From the NCBI GenBank assembly GCA_016215605.1, contig JACRJB010000014.1, forward strand, positions 1 to 64,000: a stretch of 64,000 nucleotides of DNA, given 5' to 3'. The position numbers and the translations under genes were made by a program. The stretch comes from Rhodopseudomonas palustris (GTDB lineage: Bacteria; Pseudomonadota; Alphaproteobacteria; Rhizobiales; Xanthobacteraceae). How positions within the stretch are numbered: the stretch's first letter is position 1; the number at the start of each line of letters is the position of its first letter. The notes under the pieces are model-generated. The model had not been told where the DNA came from, searched no databases, and saw nothing but the letters and a program-made list of their open reading frames with translations. Of the stretch, positions 1 through 9,335 are shown piece by piece.

Positions 1-177
1 CCCGCCACATACCTCGCAAACCGTACTTCACTGCCGCCGTCGAAATCGAGACTCATTTGGCGCCTCCATCTGCCAAAATCTGAATCTCAATAGATACTTG
101 AGTCCCGCCTCACAGGCCCGCGACCTTGTGACTCAGTACAACTAACCCATCCTACAAGTCCCAACCTCGCGAGGTGA

Positions 178-990
178 CTACTTGATCGCCTGCTGCGCCC
201 GCAGCGTCGCTTCGATCGCGGTCAGCACCCGCGCCAGCCGTTCGGCCCATTCGGCCTGGCCGGCTTCGTCGATGATCTGGTCCTGGCGGATTTCGATGCC
301 CGAATTGATCAGGCCGCGGGCCTCGCCGTGCACCGGAATCGCGTAGTCGGTGCCGTCGCTCACCGCATAAGGCTGGTTGTCGCCGACCACCAGGCCGTCC
401 TCGCGGCGCAGTTCGGCGAGCAGCAGCGGCGGCAGCACCTTGTCGTGCTGATACAGCGTGCCGATGTGCCAGGGCCGCGCCATGCCGTGATACACCGGCG
501 TGAACGAATGCAGCGCCAGCAGCAGTGTCGGCCGGCCGGCGGCGAGGCGTTCGCTGATCGTGGCGTCGATGCGGGTGTGATACGGATCGAAGATCAGCCG
601 CCGCCGCTCCTCGGCCTGCTCGCGTGTCAGCCCGTCATTGCCGGGGATCGTGGTGGTCTCGCTGACCAGCGGGATCGAGCTTTCCGCGCTCGGCGGCCGG
701 TTGCAGTCGATCACGAGGCGCGAATAGCGCTGCGCGATCAGATGCGCCTGAAGCGCGTCCGACAGCCGTTCGGCGACGCCGGCGATGCCGATGTCCCAGG
801 CGATGTGGCGGCTCAGTTCGGCTTCGGGCAGGCCGAGATCGCCGAGCTGCGGCGGGATCTTGCGGCCGTAATGGTCGCAAACCAGCAGAAATGGCGATGC
901 TCCCGCCTGATTTCGCTCGATCACCGGAACCTCTCCGGGCTCGAGGCGTAGGGATTCATCACGCGCGCCGTTCATCTGTGAAGTGCCCAT
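178..990 (-). CDS. N-formylglutamate amidohydrolase family protein
   Basis: About 270 residues of the FGase family, whose members hydrolyse N-formyl or related N-acyl amino acids. Recognisable stretches are the early LLVCDHYGRKIP, the central RLVIDCNR and a LLALHSFTPV block that carries the histidine typical of these zinc amidohydrolases. A start at 990 (MGTSQMNG) is preferred over one 24 codons upstream, because the longer version would run into the divergent transglutaminase gene starting at 1063. The gene stands alone on the minus strand, so there is no operon context to name the physiological substrate. Family is clear; the exact substrate is not. Confidence 0.85.
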   Translation of the reverse strand: MGTSQMNGARDESLRLEPGEVPVIERNQAGASPFLLVCDHYGRKIPPQLGDLGLPEAELSRHIAWDIGIAGVAERLSDALQAHLIAQRYSRLVIDCNRPPSAESSIPLVSETTTIPGNDGLTREQAEERRRLIFDPYHTRIDATISERLAAGRPTLLLALHSFTPVYHGMARPWHIGTLYQHDKVLPPLLLAELRREDGLVVGDNQPYAVSDGTDYAIPVHGEARGLINSGIEIRQDQIIDEAGQAEWAERLARVLTAIEATLRAQQAIK

Positions 991-1062
991 CAAATCAGCA
1001 GTCCGCCCCCAGGGTTGCTGGTATCGTCTCGGCGCCGCAAAGTCGAGATCCATCCATTGCAC

Positions 1063-1977
1063 ATGCCGTTACTGACGATCACTCACCGCACCGAATATCA
1101 CTACGCCCACCCGGTCGCCTTCGGCGAACACCGGGTGATGCTGCGGCCGCGCGACGGCCACGATTTGCGGATGCTGCAGGGCGCGCTGGTGATCACGCCG
1201 CCGCCGGCCTCGCTGCGCTGGATCCACGACGTGTTCGGCAACAGCGTCGCAATCGCGACCTTCGATCAGCGCGCCACCACGCTGACGTTCGATTCCACCG
1301 CCACCGTCGAGCATCATCCCAGCGACGAATTCGCCCTGACGCCGGACGATCGGGCGTTCTTCTATCCGTTCCTGTACGAAGAGGAGGAGTTTCCCGACCT
1401 CGAGCCGTTCATCCGCCCTGCTTACGGCGATCCGGACGGCGAGCTGTCGGCCTGGGCGCGCAGCTTCCTCGACGACCAGGGGAAGACCCCCACCTTCAAG
1501 ATCCTCAGCGGCCTGACCCACGGCATCCGCGGCGGGTTCAGCTATCGCAAGCGCCACGCCCACGGCACCCAGCATCCGCTCGACACGCTGCAGACCGGCT
1601 CCGGCACCTGCCGCGATTTCGCGCTGCTGATGATCGAGGCGCTGCGCCGGCTCGGCATCGCGGCGCGCTTCGTCTCCGGCTATCTGTTCGTGCATGGCGA
1701 CCGCGAGCACGGCTATGTCGGCGGCGGCTCGACCCATGCCTGGGTGCAGGTCTATCTGCCGAGCGCCGGCTGGATCGAGTTCGATCCGACCAACGGCATC
1801 ATTGGCAACCGCGATCTGGTGCGGGTGGCGGTGGCGCGCGATCCGTATCAGGCGATCCCGCTGCACGGCGCCTATTTCGGCGGGGCCGACGCATTCCTGC
1901 GGATGGATGTCAGCATCAACGTCGTCTCGGCCGGCGACGATGGGCCGCGCGAGCCGAGCGCCGCGGCGCATGGCTGA
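1063..1977 (+). CDS. Transglutaminase-like cysteine protease family protein
   Basis: A 304-residue protein with an N-terminal bacterial transglutaminase-type beta domain (about residues 1-90) followed by a transglutaminase/papain-like core. The catalytic triad is visible: C183 in GSGTCRDFA, H225 in STHAWVQVY and D241 in WIEFDPTN. The start at 1063 gives MPLLTITHRTEYHY, the usual N-terminus of this family; the open frame extends 16 codons further up without a better start. No signal peptide is seen, so it is probably cytoplasmic, with an unknown peptide or amide substrate. It overlaps the next gene by 8 bases, indicating co-transcription. Confidence 0.9.
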   Translation: MPLLTITHRTEYHYAHPVAFGEHRVMLRPRDGHDLRMLQGALVITPPPASLRWIHDVFGNSVAIATFDQRATTLTFDSTATVEHHPSDEFALTPDDRAFFYPFLYEEEEFPDLEPFIRPAYGDPDGELSAWARSFLDDQGKTPTFKILSGLTHGIRGGFSYRKRHAHGTQHPLDTLQTGSGTCRDFALLMIEALRRLGIAARFVSGYLFVHGDREHGYVGGGSTHAWVQVYLPSAGWIEFDPTNGIIGNRDLVRVAVARDPYQAIPLHGAYFGGADAFLRMDVSINVVSAGDDGPREPSAAAHG

Positions 1978-2392
1978 GGCGGATCCGATGCTCGACCGCC
2001 TGTTCGTCTACGGCACGCTGATGCGCGGCTTCGACAATCCAATGGCGCGCTTGTTGTCGGAAGGGGCGGAGTGTCTCGGCGCGGCGACGATCCTCGGCCG
2101 GCTGTACCGGATCCGGCATTATCCAGGCCTGGTCGAGCCGCGCAATCCCGCCGATGTGGTTTACGGCGAAGTGTTCCGGATGCGGCAGCCGCGCGAGTTG
2201 CTGCTGCGGCTCGACGACTACGAGAGTTGCACCGAGGCCTATCCCGAACCGAGGGAATACCGGCGCGAGATCGCGGACGTCACGCTGCACAGCGGCGCGG
2301 CGGTCTCGGCCTACGTCTACATCTACAATTGGGATGTCGCGGGGCTGCCGCACATCGCCTCGGGACGCTTTCAGCCGGACAGCGCCGGCTGA
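1970..2392 (+). CDS. Gamma-glutamylcyclotransferase-like (AIG2/GGCT fold) protein
   Basis: A 140-residue protein opening with LFVYGTLMRG, the YGTL signature of the GGCT fold, and with an acidic residue in LDDYES where the family places its catalytic glutamate. Family members release 5-oxoproline from gamma-glutamyl peptides or amines, but many bacterial AIG2-like proteins have no assigned substrate. The start at 1970 overlaps the end of the transglutaminase gene; an in-frame ATG at 1988 is the alternative. Both neighbours act on glutamyl-type amide bonds, so a shared role is possible but unproven. Confidence 0.8.
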   Translation: MAEADPMLDRLFVYGTLMRGFDNPMARLLSEGAECLGAATILGRLYRIRHYPGLVEPRNPADVVYGEVFRMRQPRELLLRLDDYESCTEAYPEPREYRREIADVTLHSGAAVSAYVYIYNWDVAGLPHIASGRFQPDSAG

Positions 2393-2408
2393 AGCTGCGT
2401 CGGCGGAC

Positions 2409-2651
2409 TTAGCGGTTCAGGTGCAGTTCGATATGCGCGTTGCCGGCGAGCGGCAGCAGCGTCAGCCAGTCCGGGTTGCCGGGCTCGGTCAGGCAGAAGC
2501 TCGGGAAATCGTAGACATCGACCGCGGCGGTCGCGATGTCGAGTTCGTGGCCGCAATCGTCGCATTTCCAGGAGTGGATCGCGTAGACGCCGTCGACGGT
2601 CTCCACGCCGAGCGACGTCATTTCCACATTGCAACAGTTACAATTCGCCAT
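2409..2651 (-). CDS. Small zinc-ribbon protein of unknown function
   Basis: An 80-residue protein with two cysteine pairs, C4-x-x-C7 and C30-x-x-C33, arranged as a zinc ribbon. No catalytic motif or membrane segment follows. It is convergent with the preceding gene, with 16 bases between the stops. I recognise no named family; the composition matches neighbouring genes, so it is probably a genuine small core-genome protein. Confidence 0.6.
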   Translation of the reverse strand: MANCNCCNVEMTSLGVETVDGVYAIHSWKCDDCGHELDIATAAVDVYDFPSFCLTEPGNPDWLTLLPLAGNAHIELHLNR

Positions 2652-2911
2652 GGTTGTGGCTCCTTATTGGTCGACCGCGCACGGTTCCGTTGCCGGAACG
2701 GCGCAAGAGCCCTGAACCTTGGTGAATCGCTCTCCCCCGACTCCCGCGCATCGCGCGCGGGTGCGGCACTTCAATCCCGCTTATGCGGTGCAGCAATGAG
2801 GCAGATCAAACCTGCCGCAGTTGCGAATTGGGGTTTATTTAACTGCTAATTCTCGCCCCGCAATGCGGAATGTTGAGTGGCTGATGCGCGGGTGCCGCTT
2901 GCTCTCTGCGC

Positions 2912-2947
2912 GCAAGCCAGTGCGTGAAAGCAAGCCAGTGCGTGAAA
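2912..2947. repeat. Tandem 18-bp direct repeat
   Basis: Two exact head-to-tail copies of GCAAGCCAGTGCGTGAAA (2912-2929 and 2930-2947) lie just past the 3' end of dinD. The surrounding 300-bp gap (2652-2952) holds no gene that I can support. The duplication may be replication slippage or a footprint at the edge of the lower-GC dinD insert. Confidence 0.7.
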
Positions 2948-2952
2948 GGAGG

Positions 2953-3807
2953 CTAAGACCCGATAGAAGGATCTTTGGCTGCTTTCTTTCGATTGGCAAC
3001 ACGCTTGCGGACTTCCTTAATAGGAGGTTCGAGCGGCAGTTGCTCCGGCAGCGTGCCGCCGCTCTTCTCTACGGTCCTGCGGACGCGTTGCGCCACCTCC
3101 AGGTTGGTGCGGATCGCGGCCTGCTCGCCCTTAACCTGCGACTTATCGATGACGTCGGCCGCAAGGTTCATTTGGAAGTCGTGCATAGACAGCTCGAGAA
3201 GTCCAGCACGATCAAGGAGCTGGTCCTTTAACCCTAACCCCTTCAGGCTCTTCACGTCCTTAAGACTCATGCCGTAAAGCCCACGAAATCGCTGGTCGTG
3301 GAAGACGCCTTGCATCTGACTGCGAACGCCTGCGCTCTTGGCGACCCCGCTCACGAGCTTAACGGATTGAGTGACCTTCTCGCGAAGTTCGATGCGCTTT
3401 TCGTCTTCTGACCGCTCTTCCTCCAGTTCATGCTGCCTCGTCTGAACGACGAAGTAGGCCTGCGCTGCGGCAATCTCATGTTTTGCCGGATCGCCGTTCA
3501 TGGCGATGAGATAGCAGGCCGCCCGCGAGAGGAAGTAATCTTCGACCTGCCGCTGTGATCCGCTTCCGAGGCTGACCATTTTGTGGGTCGGCCCAAAATG
3601 GTGTGACGGGTCGATGTTGTTGTTGCGCAGGGCATCGCGTGCGCGGTCCATCAACGCCTCAAATTCCCGCCATGTGGGATATCCGAGCGTTTCGTGGATT
3701 TCGCGAGCGAGCCAATACTCCACCCCTTCGGGGCTGGCGTGCTTCAGCCGCTCCAGCAGGTCCATCGTCTGCTTGTATGCGGGGGAATTGGTAAGCTCTC
3801 CTGACAT
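2953..3807 (-). CDS. dinD: DinD-like DNA-damage-inducible protein
   Basis: A 284-residue protein that follows Escherichia coli DinD through most of its length. Shared blocks include the early EYWLAREIHETLGY, the YFLSRAACYLIAMNGDPAK stretch, the FVVQTRQ(H)EL helix, RGLYG and the C-terminal KSGGTLPEQLP. DinD is a LexA-regulated protein reported to inhibit RecA-mediated strand exchange. MSGEL at 3807 is the best start; MRHM at 3816 is an alternative. I find no clear alphaproteobacterial SOS box (GTTC-N7-GTTC) in the 63-bp divergent promoter, so SOS control is not demonstrated here. Codon and base use are less GC-rich than in the neighbouring dnaG, consistent with acquisition. Confidence 0.85.
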   Translation of the reverse strand: MSGELTNSPAYKQTMDLLERLKHASPEGVEYWLAREIHETLGYPTWREFEALMDRARDALRNNNIDPSHHFGPTHKMVSLGSGSQRQVEDYFLSRAACYLIAMNGDPAKHEIAAAQAYFVVQTRQHELEEERSEDEKRIELREKVTQSVKLVSGVAKSAGVRSQMQGVFHDQRFRGLYGMSLKDVKSLKGLGLKDQLLDRAGLLELSMHDFQMNLAADVIDKSQVKGEQAAIRTNLEVAQRVRRTVEKSGGTLPEQLPLEPPIKEVRKRVANRKKAAKDPSIGS

Positions 3808-3870
3808 ATGTCGCATCCTTGTATGTCGCCGCCCCATTTCATAACATATGCCCCACACAGGAGTCGAACG

Positions 3871-4380
3871 ATGGACGAGCGAAAAGTCATCCTGGAACGT
3901 CTCAGGAAGAAAGAACAGGAAATTCAATCTCTTGAAGAGCGGCTTCGATCCGCGAAGGTTTACGTTCAAGCGCTGCAAGATGTACTAAAAGCGACAGAAA
4001 AGAGCCCGCCGTCCCATACAGTAACCGAAGCGACGCTGAAACCTGGCAGCGCTGTTGCTCGTGTTCGCGACCAAATCTTAGCGGCTAAGATCCCTATACA
4101 TATCAATATGTTAATTGAGGGGTTGGGAAGAGATGTGACGAAGGCTAGCCGCGCTTCACTCGTGAGTTCCTTGGCTGCTTATGTGCGGAAGGGGGAGATA
4201 TTTACCCGCCCCGCACCTAATACCTTTGGACTGTTGGAGCTCGGTCACACGGAAGAGAACACGATGTCGTCAGCCCCACAGCCGCCCGAGGGCTTCGGCA
4301 GAATTGTCCAAACTGCCAGTCAGCACCGTCGAGAGATCGAGGCGCGTAACATGAATGACGAAGAAGATTCGCCCTTCTGA
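3871..4380 (+). CDS. Coiled-coil plus winged-helix-like protein, divergent from dinD
   Basis: A 169-residue protein. Residues 5-43 are a strongly charged heptad-type coiled coil, and residues 60-124 look like a winged-helix domain of the HARE-HTH kind (GSAVARVRDQIL, then LVSSLAAYVRKGEIFTR and NTFGLLEL). The tail is acidic. The start at 3871 follows the ribosome site CAGGAG at 3858. It is transcribed away from dinD across 63 bp and shares its lower GC. I do not recognise a named family; a DNA-binding or chromatin-associated role partnered with DinD is inference. Confidence 0.6.
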   Translation: MDERKVILERLRKKEQEIQSLEERLRSAKVYVQALQDVLKATEKSPPSHTVTEATLKPGSAVARVRDQILAAKIPIHINMLIEGLGRDVTKASRASLVSSLAAYVRKGEIFTRPAPNTFGLLELGHTEENTMSSAPQPPEGFGRIVQTASQHRREIEARNMNDEEDSPF

Positions 4381-4482
4381 AATGAATATTCTTGCCTAAC
4401 GCAGAGCACGTGATCGCCACGGCGGGCTGTGGATATCTAGTATAACGCGATCGGGTTCGTCCTTATATGTCAAAGCCTACAG

Positions 4483-4507
4483 ACCCGGGACGGTTAGCGC
4501 CCCGGGT
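4483..4507 (+). promoter_or_regulatory. Hairpin in the dnaG 5' leader
   Basis: ACCCGGG (4483-4489) and CCCGGGT (4501-4507) form a perfect 7-bp stem with an 11-base loop, ending 15 bases before the dnaG ATG. It could limit ribosome access or act as a weak attenuator. No T-run follows, so it is not a classical terminator. Confidence 0.4.
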
Positions 4508-4522
4508 GATGCCAGGTTGTCC

Positions 4523-6538
4523 ATGCGCTTCACGCCGCAATTTCTCGACGAGCTGAAAGCCCGGCTGACGGTGTCGGAGGTGGTCGGCCGCCGGGTCAAG
4601 CTGAAGAAGGCGGGGCGGGAGTGGAAGGGGCTGTCGCCGTTCCAGCAGGAGAAGACCCCGTCGTTCTTCGTCAATGACGAGAAGCAGGCGTGGTTCGACT
4701 TCTCGTCCGGCAAGAACGGCTCGATCTTCGACTTCGTCATGCAGACCGACGGGGTGGATTTCCCCGAGGCGGTCGAGCGGCTGGCGGCGATGGCCGGCCT
4801 GCCGCTGCCCGCCGCGACCCCGGACGCCGCGCGCCAGGAGCAGCGCCGCCGCTCGCTGTACGACGTGATGGAGCTGGCGGCGGTGTATTTCGCCGACAAT
4901 CTCGCCTCGCGCGCCGGCGCCCGCGCCCGCGGCTATCTGACCGATCGCGGCATGCTGCCGTCGACCCAGGTCAAGTTTCGCCTCGGCTACGCCTCGCCGG
5001 ATCGCTTCGCGCTGAAGGAGCATCTCGGCAAGCTCGGCGTCTCGGTCGAGAGCATGGTCGAGGCCGGGCTGCTGTCGGCCGGCGACGACATCCCGGTGCC
5101 GTTCGACAAATTCCGCGACCGGGTGATGTTTCCGATCACCGACATCCGCGGCCGGGTGATCGCGTTCGGCGGCCGCGCGCTGGAGAAGGACGTCGCGGCG
5201 AAGTATCTGAACTCGCCCGAGACGCCGCTGTTTCACAAGGGCGACAACCTCTACAACTACGCGACGGCGCGCAAAGCCGCGCACGACGGCGCCTCCGTGA
5301 TCGTCGTCGAAGGCTATGTCGACGTCATCGCGATGGTCACCTCGGGCTTCAACGCCACCGTCGCGCCGCTCGGCACCGCGCTGACCGAGAACCAACTGCA
5401 GCTGCTGTGGAAGATGGCCGACGAGCCGATCCTGTGTTTCGATGGCGACCGCGCCGGCCAGAAGGCGGCGTATCGCGCTGCCGATCTGGCGCTGCCGCAT
5501 CTCAAGCCCGGCAAGAGCCTGCGCTTCGCGCTGCTGCCGGAAGGCCAGGACCCCGACGATCTCGCCCGCGCTGGCGGACGGCTGGCGATCGAGGAGGTGA
5601 TCGGCATCGCCCGTCCGCTCGCCGATCTATTGTGGTCGCGCGAGGCCGAGGGCGGCAGCTTCGGCACGCCGGAGCGGCGCGCGGCGCTGGAGGCGCGGAT
5701 CAACGAGCTGGCGAACGGCATCCGCGACGAGGTGGTGCGGCGCTATTATCGCCAGGACTGGGCCGAGCGGCTGCGCGCGGCGTTCGCGCCCGCTGGCGGC
5801 TTCGGAGGAGGCTTCCGCGGTGGTGGCGGCGGCTATCGCGGCGGCGCTGATTCGGGCCGCCGGTTTCCGCCGCGCGGAGGTTTTCCACAGGGCGGCGGCC
5901 GTTTCGCGCCGCAGCCCCGGCAGGCCGGCCTCAGTTCTCCACCGCTCGGGCGGGGGCCGTATCAGGTCGCCAGCCCCGATCTGGCGTCGAGCCCGATCAT
6001 GCGCGGCCAGCGCAGTGCGCTGTCGCGGCGCGAGGCGCTGATCCTGCAATCGCTGCTCAACCACCCCTGGTTGCTGCACGACCACCTCGAAGAGGTCGCG
6101 GCGCTGGAATTCGCCCATCCGGAGGCGCACCGGCTGCGGGCGGCGATCATCGCCGCCTTCGCCGCCGACCACCACCATGGCGACGATCCGGCCGGGCAAT
6201 CCGAAAAGCTCCGCGCCGACCTCGCCAAGGCCGGTTTATCCGAGCAATTACAACGACTTGAGCGCGCGATCACGACCCAGGCGGTGTGGGGCGCCGGGCC
6301 CGCGGCGGCGCCTGAGGACGTTCTTTCGACGTGGCAGCAACTCGTTGCCTTGCATCGACAATCACACTCCTTACTTAGAGAACTGAAGGATGCCGAGCTG
6401 GCTTTGGGTGAAGACGGCAGCGAGGCCAACGTCGCCTGGTTGAGGGACGTCAAGGCGCGGCTCTCGGAAGTGGAAGGGACTGAGGCGCTGATCGAGGGGT
6501 TCGGGCAGTCGTCCGGCCGGTTCCATCGGAGCGTCTGA
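4523..6538 (+). CDS. dnaG: DNA primase DnaG
   Basis: A 671-residue replicative primase that makes RNA primers at the fork with DnaB. The N-terminal domain aligns with zinc-ribbon primases, but the four ligand positions read S38, Q41, D59 and S62 in place of C, H, C and C. The catalytic TOPRIM domain is intact, with E263 in VVEGYVDV and D307/D309 in FDGDRAG. A Gly/Arg-rich linker (about residues 420-475) separates the core from a C-terminal helicase-interaction region. The ATG at 4523 is preferred over the TTG two codons upstream. It lies directly before rpoD, the classical macromolecular-synthesis order. Confidence 0.97.
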   Translation: MRFTPQFLDELKARLTVSEVVGRRVKLKKAGREWKGLSPFQQEKTPSFFVNDEKQAWFDFSSGKNGSIFDFVMQTDGVDFPEAVERLAAMAGLPLPAATPDAARQEQRRRSLYDVMELAAVYFADNLASRAGARARGYLTDRGMLPSTQVKFRLGYASPDRFALKEHLGKLGVSVESMVEAGLLSAGDDIPVPFDKFRDRVMFPITDIRGRVIAFGGRALEKDVAAKYLNSPETPLFHKGDNLYNYATARKAAHDGASVIVVEGYVDVIAMVTSGFNATVAPLGTALTENQLQLLWKMADEPILCFDGDRAGQKAAYRAADLALPHLKPGKSLRFALLPEGQDPDDLARAGGRLAIEEVIGIARPLADLLWSREAEGGSFGTPERRAALEARINELANGIRDEVVRRYYRQDWAERLRAAFAPAGGFGGGFRGGGGGYRGGADSGRRFPPRGGFPQGGGRFAPQPRQAGLSSPPLGRGPYQVASPDLASSPIMRGQRSALSRREALILQSLLNHPWLLHDHLEEVAALEFAHPEAHRLRAAIIAAFAADHHHGDDPAGQSEKLRADLAKAGLSEQLQRLERAITTQAVWGAGPAAAPEDVLSTWQQLVALHRQSHSLLRELKDAELALGEDGSEANVAWLRDVKARLSEVEGTEALIEGFGQSSGRFHRSV

Positions 6539-6798
6539 CCGAGGTTCGGGACGGGCCATTCGGCGAGATCCGCGATAAAGACTCGCCAAATCCCCGTCCA
6601 GGCTGCAAAAACAGGGTTAGTAAGGGCTTAACGGCATTCCGGTAGAAGGCCTTCGGGCGACCATTTTGGGAAACCAGCAAGCGGGATCGTGACGGGTGGC
6701 GCAGGCGAGCGCCGCCCTTTGCGTGTCTCACCCGGCAAGGCAAGTTTTTGATGACGGCGCGGCGACGCGATCGTCATGCGCGCGTTCAGGAGCAGTGA

Positions 6799-8919
6799 AT
6801 GGCCAGCAAGGCGAAGACGGTTCAGTTGAAAGACAAGGAAAAGGACGACAAGGCCGACGCGCCGGAGAAGGACTCCGCCGACGCTCCCTCGCCGCTCCTC
6901 GACCTGTCGGACGCGGCCGTCAAGAAGATGATCAAGCAGGCCAAGAAGCGCGGCTTCGTGACCTTCGATCAGCTCAACGAAGTGCTGCCGTCCGACACCA
7001 CCTCGCCGGAGCAGATCGAGGACATCATGTCGATGCTGTCCGATATGGGCATCAACGTGTCCGAGGCGGAAGAAAGCGACAGCGAGGACGAGGAAGCCAA
7101 GGACGAGGCCGAGGAAGAGCCCGATAACGACCTCGTCGAGGTCACCGCGAAGGCGGTTACCGAGACCAAGAAGTCCGAGCCCGGCGAGCGCACCGACGAT
7201 CCCGTCCGGATGTATCTGCGCGAGATGGGCACCGTCGAGCTGCTGTCGCGCGAGGGCGAAATCGCCATCGCCAAGCGGATCGAGGCCGGCCGCGAGGCGA
7301 TGATCGCAGGGCTGTGCGAAAGCCCGCTGACCTTCCAGGCGATCATCATCTGGCGCGACGAGCTCAACGAAGGAAAGATCTTCCTTCGCGACATCATCGA
7401 TCTCGAAGCCACCTATGCGGGCCCCGACGCCAAGGCCAACATGAACCCGGCGATGGCCGGCGGCGAGGGCGGCGAAGAGGCTTCGGCCGAAGGCGAAAGC
7501 GGGGCGCCCGCGCATGTCGCGCCGCCGGCCGCGCCGCCGCAGCCGACCCCGTTCCGTCCGGCGCAGCGCGGCGCGCCCGCCGAGGCTCCGGCCGAGGGCG
7601 GCGCTGAAGGCGCCGCCGAAGGCGACATGGACGACGACGAGTTCGAGAACCAGATGTCGCTCGCCGCGATCGAGGCAGAGCTCAAGCCGAAGGTGGTCGA
7701 GACTTTCGACAAGATCGCCGACAACTACAAGAAGCTGCGCAAGCTGCAGGAGCAGGACATCGCCAACCAGCTGCAGAACGAGCAGCTGTCGCCCTCTCAA
7801 GAACGCAAGTACAAGAAGCTCAAGGACGAGATCATCGTCGAGGTGAAGTCGCTGCGGCTCAACCAGGCCCGCATCGATTCGCTGGTCGAGCAGCTCTACG
7901 ACATCAACAAGAAGCTGGTGTCGTTCGAAGGCCGGCTGCTGCGCCTCGGCGACAGCCACGGCGTCGCGCGCGACGACTTCCTGCGCAACTATCAGGGCTC
8001 GGAGCTCGATCCGCGCTGGCTCAACCGCGTCTCGAAACTGTCCGCCAAGGGCTGGAAGAACTTCGTCCACCACGAGAAGGACCGGATCAAGGAGCTGCGC
8101 CAGGAGATCCAGTCGATGGCCGCATTGACCGGCCTCGAGATCGGCGAATTCCGCAAGATCGTGCACAGTGTGCAGAAGGGCGAGCGCGAAGCCCGTCAGG
8201 CCAAGAAGGAAATGGTCGAGGCGAATTTGCGTCTCGTGATCTCGATCGCCAAGAAATACACCAACCGCGGCCTGCAGTTCCTCGATCTCATTCAAGAGGG
8301 CAACATCGGCCTGATGAAGGCGGTCGACAAGTTCGAGTATCGCCGCGGCTACAAGTTCTCGACCTACGCGACGTGGTGGATCCGGCAGGCGATTACGCGC
8401 AGCATCGCCGACCAGGCCCGCACCATCCGCATTCCGGTGCACATGATCGAGACGATCAACAAGATCGTGCGTACTTCGCGCCAGATGCTCAACGAGATCG
8501 GCCGCGAGCCGACCCCGGAAGAACTCGCCGAGAAGCTCGGCATGCCGCTGGAGAAGGTGCGGAAAGTCCTCAAGATCGCCAAGGAGCCGCTGTCGCTCGA
8601 AACCCCGGTGGGCGACGAAGAGGACAGCCATCTCGGCGACTTCATCGAGGACAAGAACGCGGTGCTGCCGATCGACGCCGCGATCCAGTCGAACCTGCGC
8701 GAAACCACCACGCGCGTGCTCGCCTCGCTGACCCCGCGCGAAGAACGCGTGCTGCGCATGCGCTTCGGCATCGGCATGAACACCGACCACACGCTGGAAG
8801 AAGTCGGCCAGCAGTTCTCGGTGACGAGAGAGCGCATCCGCCAGATCGAAGCCAAGGCGCTGCGCAAGCTGAAGCATCCGTCAAGGTCGCGGAAGCTGCG
8901 ATCGTTCCTCGACAACTAA
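6799..8919 (+). CDS. rpoD: RNA polymerase primary sigma factor RpoD (sigma70)
   Basis: A 706-residue housekeeping sigma factor. Region 1.1 occupies about residues 30-110 and is followed by an acidic tract. Region 1.2 is at [11 protein letters not shown], the non-conserved region follows, region 2 starts near residue 473 ([17 protein letters not shown]), and region 4 ends with the helix-turn-helix [20 protein letters not shown]. The non-conserved region carries an Ala/Pro/Glu/Gly-rich low-complexity stretch at about residues 213-275. The gene starts 260 bp after dnaG, with AGGAG 5 bases before the ATG. The intergenic gap is long enough for a separate promoter. Confidence 0.98.
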   Translation: MASKAKTVQLKDKEKDDKADAPEKDSADAPSPLLDLSDAAVKKMIKQAKKRGFVTFDQLNEVLPSDTTSPEQIEDIMSMLSDMGINVSEAEESDSEDEEAKDEAEEEPDNDLVEVTAKAVTETKKSEPGERTDDPVRMYLREMGTVELLSREGEIAIAKRIEAGREAMIAGLCESPLTFQAIIIWRDELNEGKIFLRDIIDLEATYAGPDAKANMNPAMAGGEGGEEASAEGESGAPAHVAPPAAPPQPTPFRPAQRGAPAEAPAEGGAEGAAEGDMDDDEFENQMSLAAIEAELKPKVVETFDKIADNYKKLRKLQEQDIANQLQNEQLSPSQERKYKKLKDEIIVEVKSLRLNQARIDSLVEQLYDINKKLVSFEGRLLRLGDSHGVARDDFLRNYQGSELDPRWLNRVSKLSAKGWKNFVHHEKDRIKELRQEIQSMAALTGLEIGEFRKIVHSVQKGEREARQAKKEMVEANLRLVISIAKKYTNRGLQFLDLIQEGNIGLMKAVDKFEYRRGYKFSTYATWWIRQAITRSIADQARTIRIPVHMIETINKIVRTSRQMLNEIGREPTPEELAEKLGMPLEKVRKVLKIAKEPLSLETPVGDEEDSHLGDFIEDKNAVLPIDAAIQSNLRETTTRVLASLTPREERVLRMRFGIGMNTDHTLEEVGQQFSVTRERIRQIEAKALRKLKHPSRSRKLRSFLDN

Positions 8920-8933
8920 CAACCCGGACCGTG

Positions 8934-8961
8934 TCCGGCGAAGCCGTTTGGCGAAGCCGGA
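8934..8961 (+). terminator. Possible rpoD terminator hairpin
   Basis: TCCGGC (8934-8939) pairs with GCCGGA (8956-8961), and an inner GCC/GGC stem closes on a GTTT loop, 15 bases after the rpoD stop. No strong T-run follows, so intrinsic termination would be weak. Confidence 0.4.
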
Positions 8962-9009
8962 TGCGGAGCTTCTTTGGATAACTGAGGCGATCAATCTGTC
9001 CTCACTGTC

Positions 9010-9032
9010 GTTGCCGGGCTTGACCCGGCAAC
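9010..9032. repeat. Palindromic intergenic repeat
   Basis: GTTGCCGGG and CCCGGCAAC are perfect 9-bp arms around CTTGA. A related arm pair recurs at 21160-21303, so this belongs to a dispersed REP-like family. Confidence 0.7.
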
Positions 9033-9101
9033 CCATCCCTCTTCAAGATGGACGCCGGGCTCGAGTCCGCACCTGACGCCGGCAAGCGAGACGAGGCGAC
9101 G

Positions 9102-9335
9102 ATGTCGAAACCGGTGATCTTCACCGTGTCCGCCGTCTGGGACGCCGACGCCGGCGTCTGGAGCGGCCATTGCGACGAGATTCCGGCCGCGGCCGATGCG
9201 CCGACGCTCGACGAACTGCTCGCCAAGATGGAAGCCATCACGCTGGATCTGCTGCCGGACAATCATCCCGGCGTCGATCCGGCGGCGGTGTTTTTGCAGA
9301 TCACCGCCTTGCGTGAAGCGCTGTCGGCGGCCTGA
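9102..9335 (+). CDS. DUF1902 / HicB-like antitoxin
   Basis: A 77-residue protein with the pattern FTVSAVWDADAGVWSGHCDEIPA, typical of DUF1902 and the HicB antitoxin fold. MSKPVIF at 9102 is the natural N-terminus; upstream codons run into a palindromic repeat. It shares the A of its TGA stop with the ATG of the HicA-like gene, so the two are translationally coupled. HicB-type proteins neutralise HicA and usually autoregulate; no separate DNA-binding domain is visible here. Confidence 0.8.
   Translation: MSKPVIFTVSAVWDADAGVWSGHCDEIPAAADAPTLDELLAKMEAITLDLLPDNHPGVDPAAVFLQITALREALSAA

Noticed and set aside
3858-3916. Possible SOS box (GAAC repeats) upstream of dinD
   Set aside because: GAAC copies occur, but their spacing (25 and 14 bases) does not match the alphaproteobacterial 7-base spacing.
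6628-8877. 749-codon minus-strand open frame opposite rpoD
   Set aside because: It is antisense to the conserved RpoD protein; the His/Leu/Arg-rich product has no domain and arises from the codon bias of rpoD.
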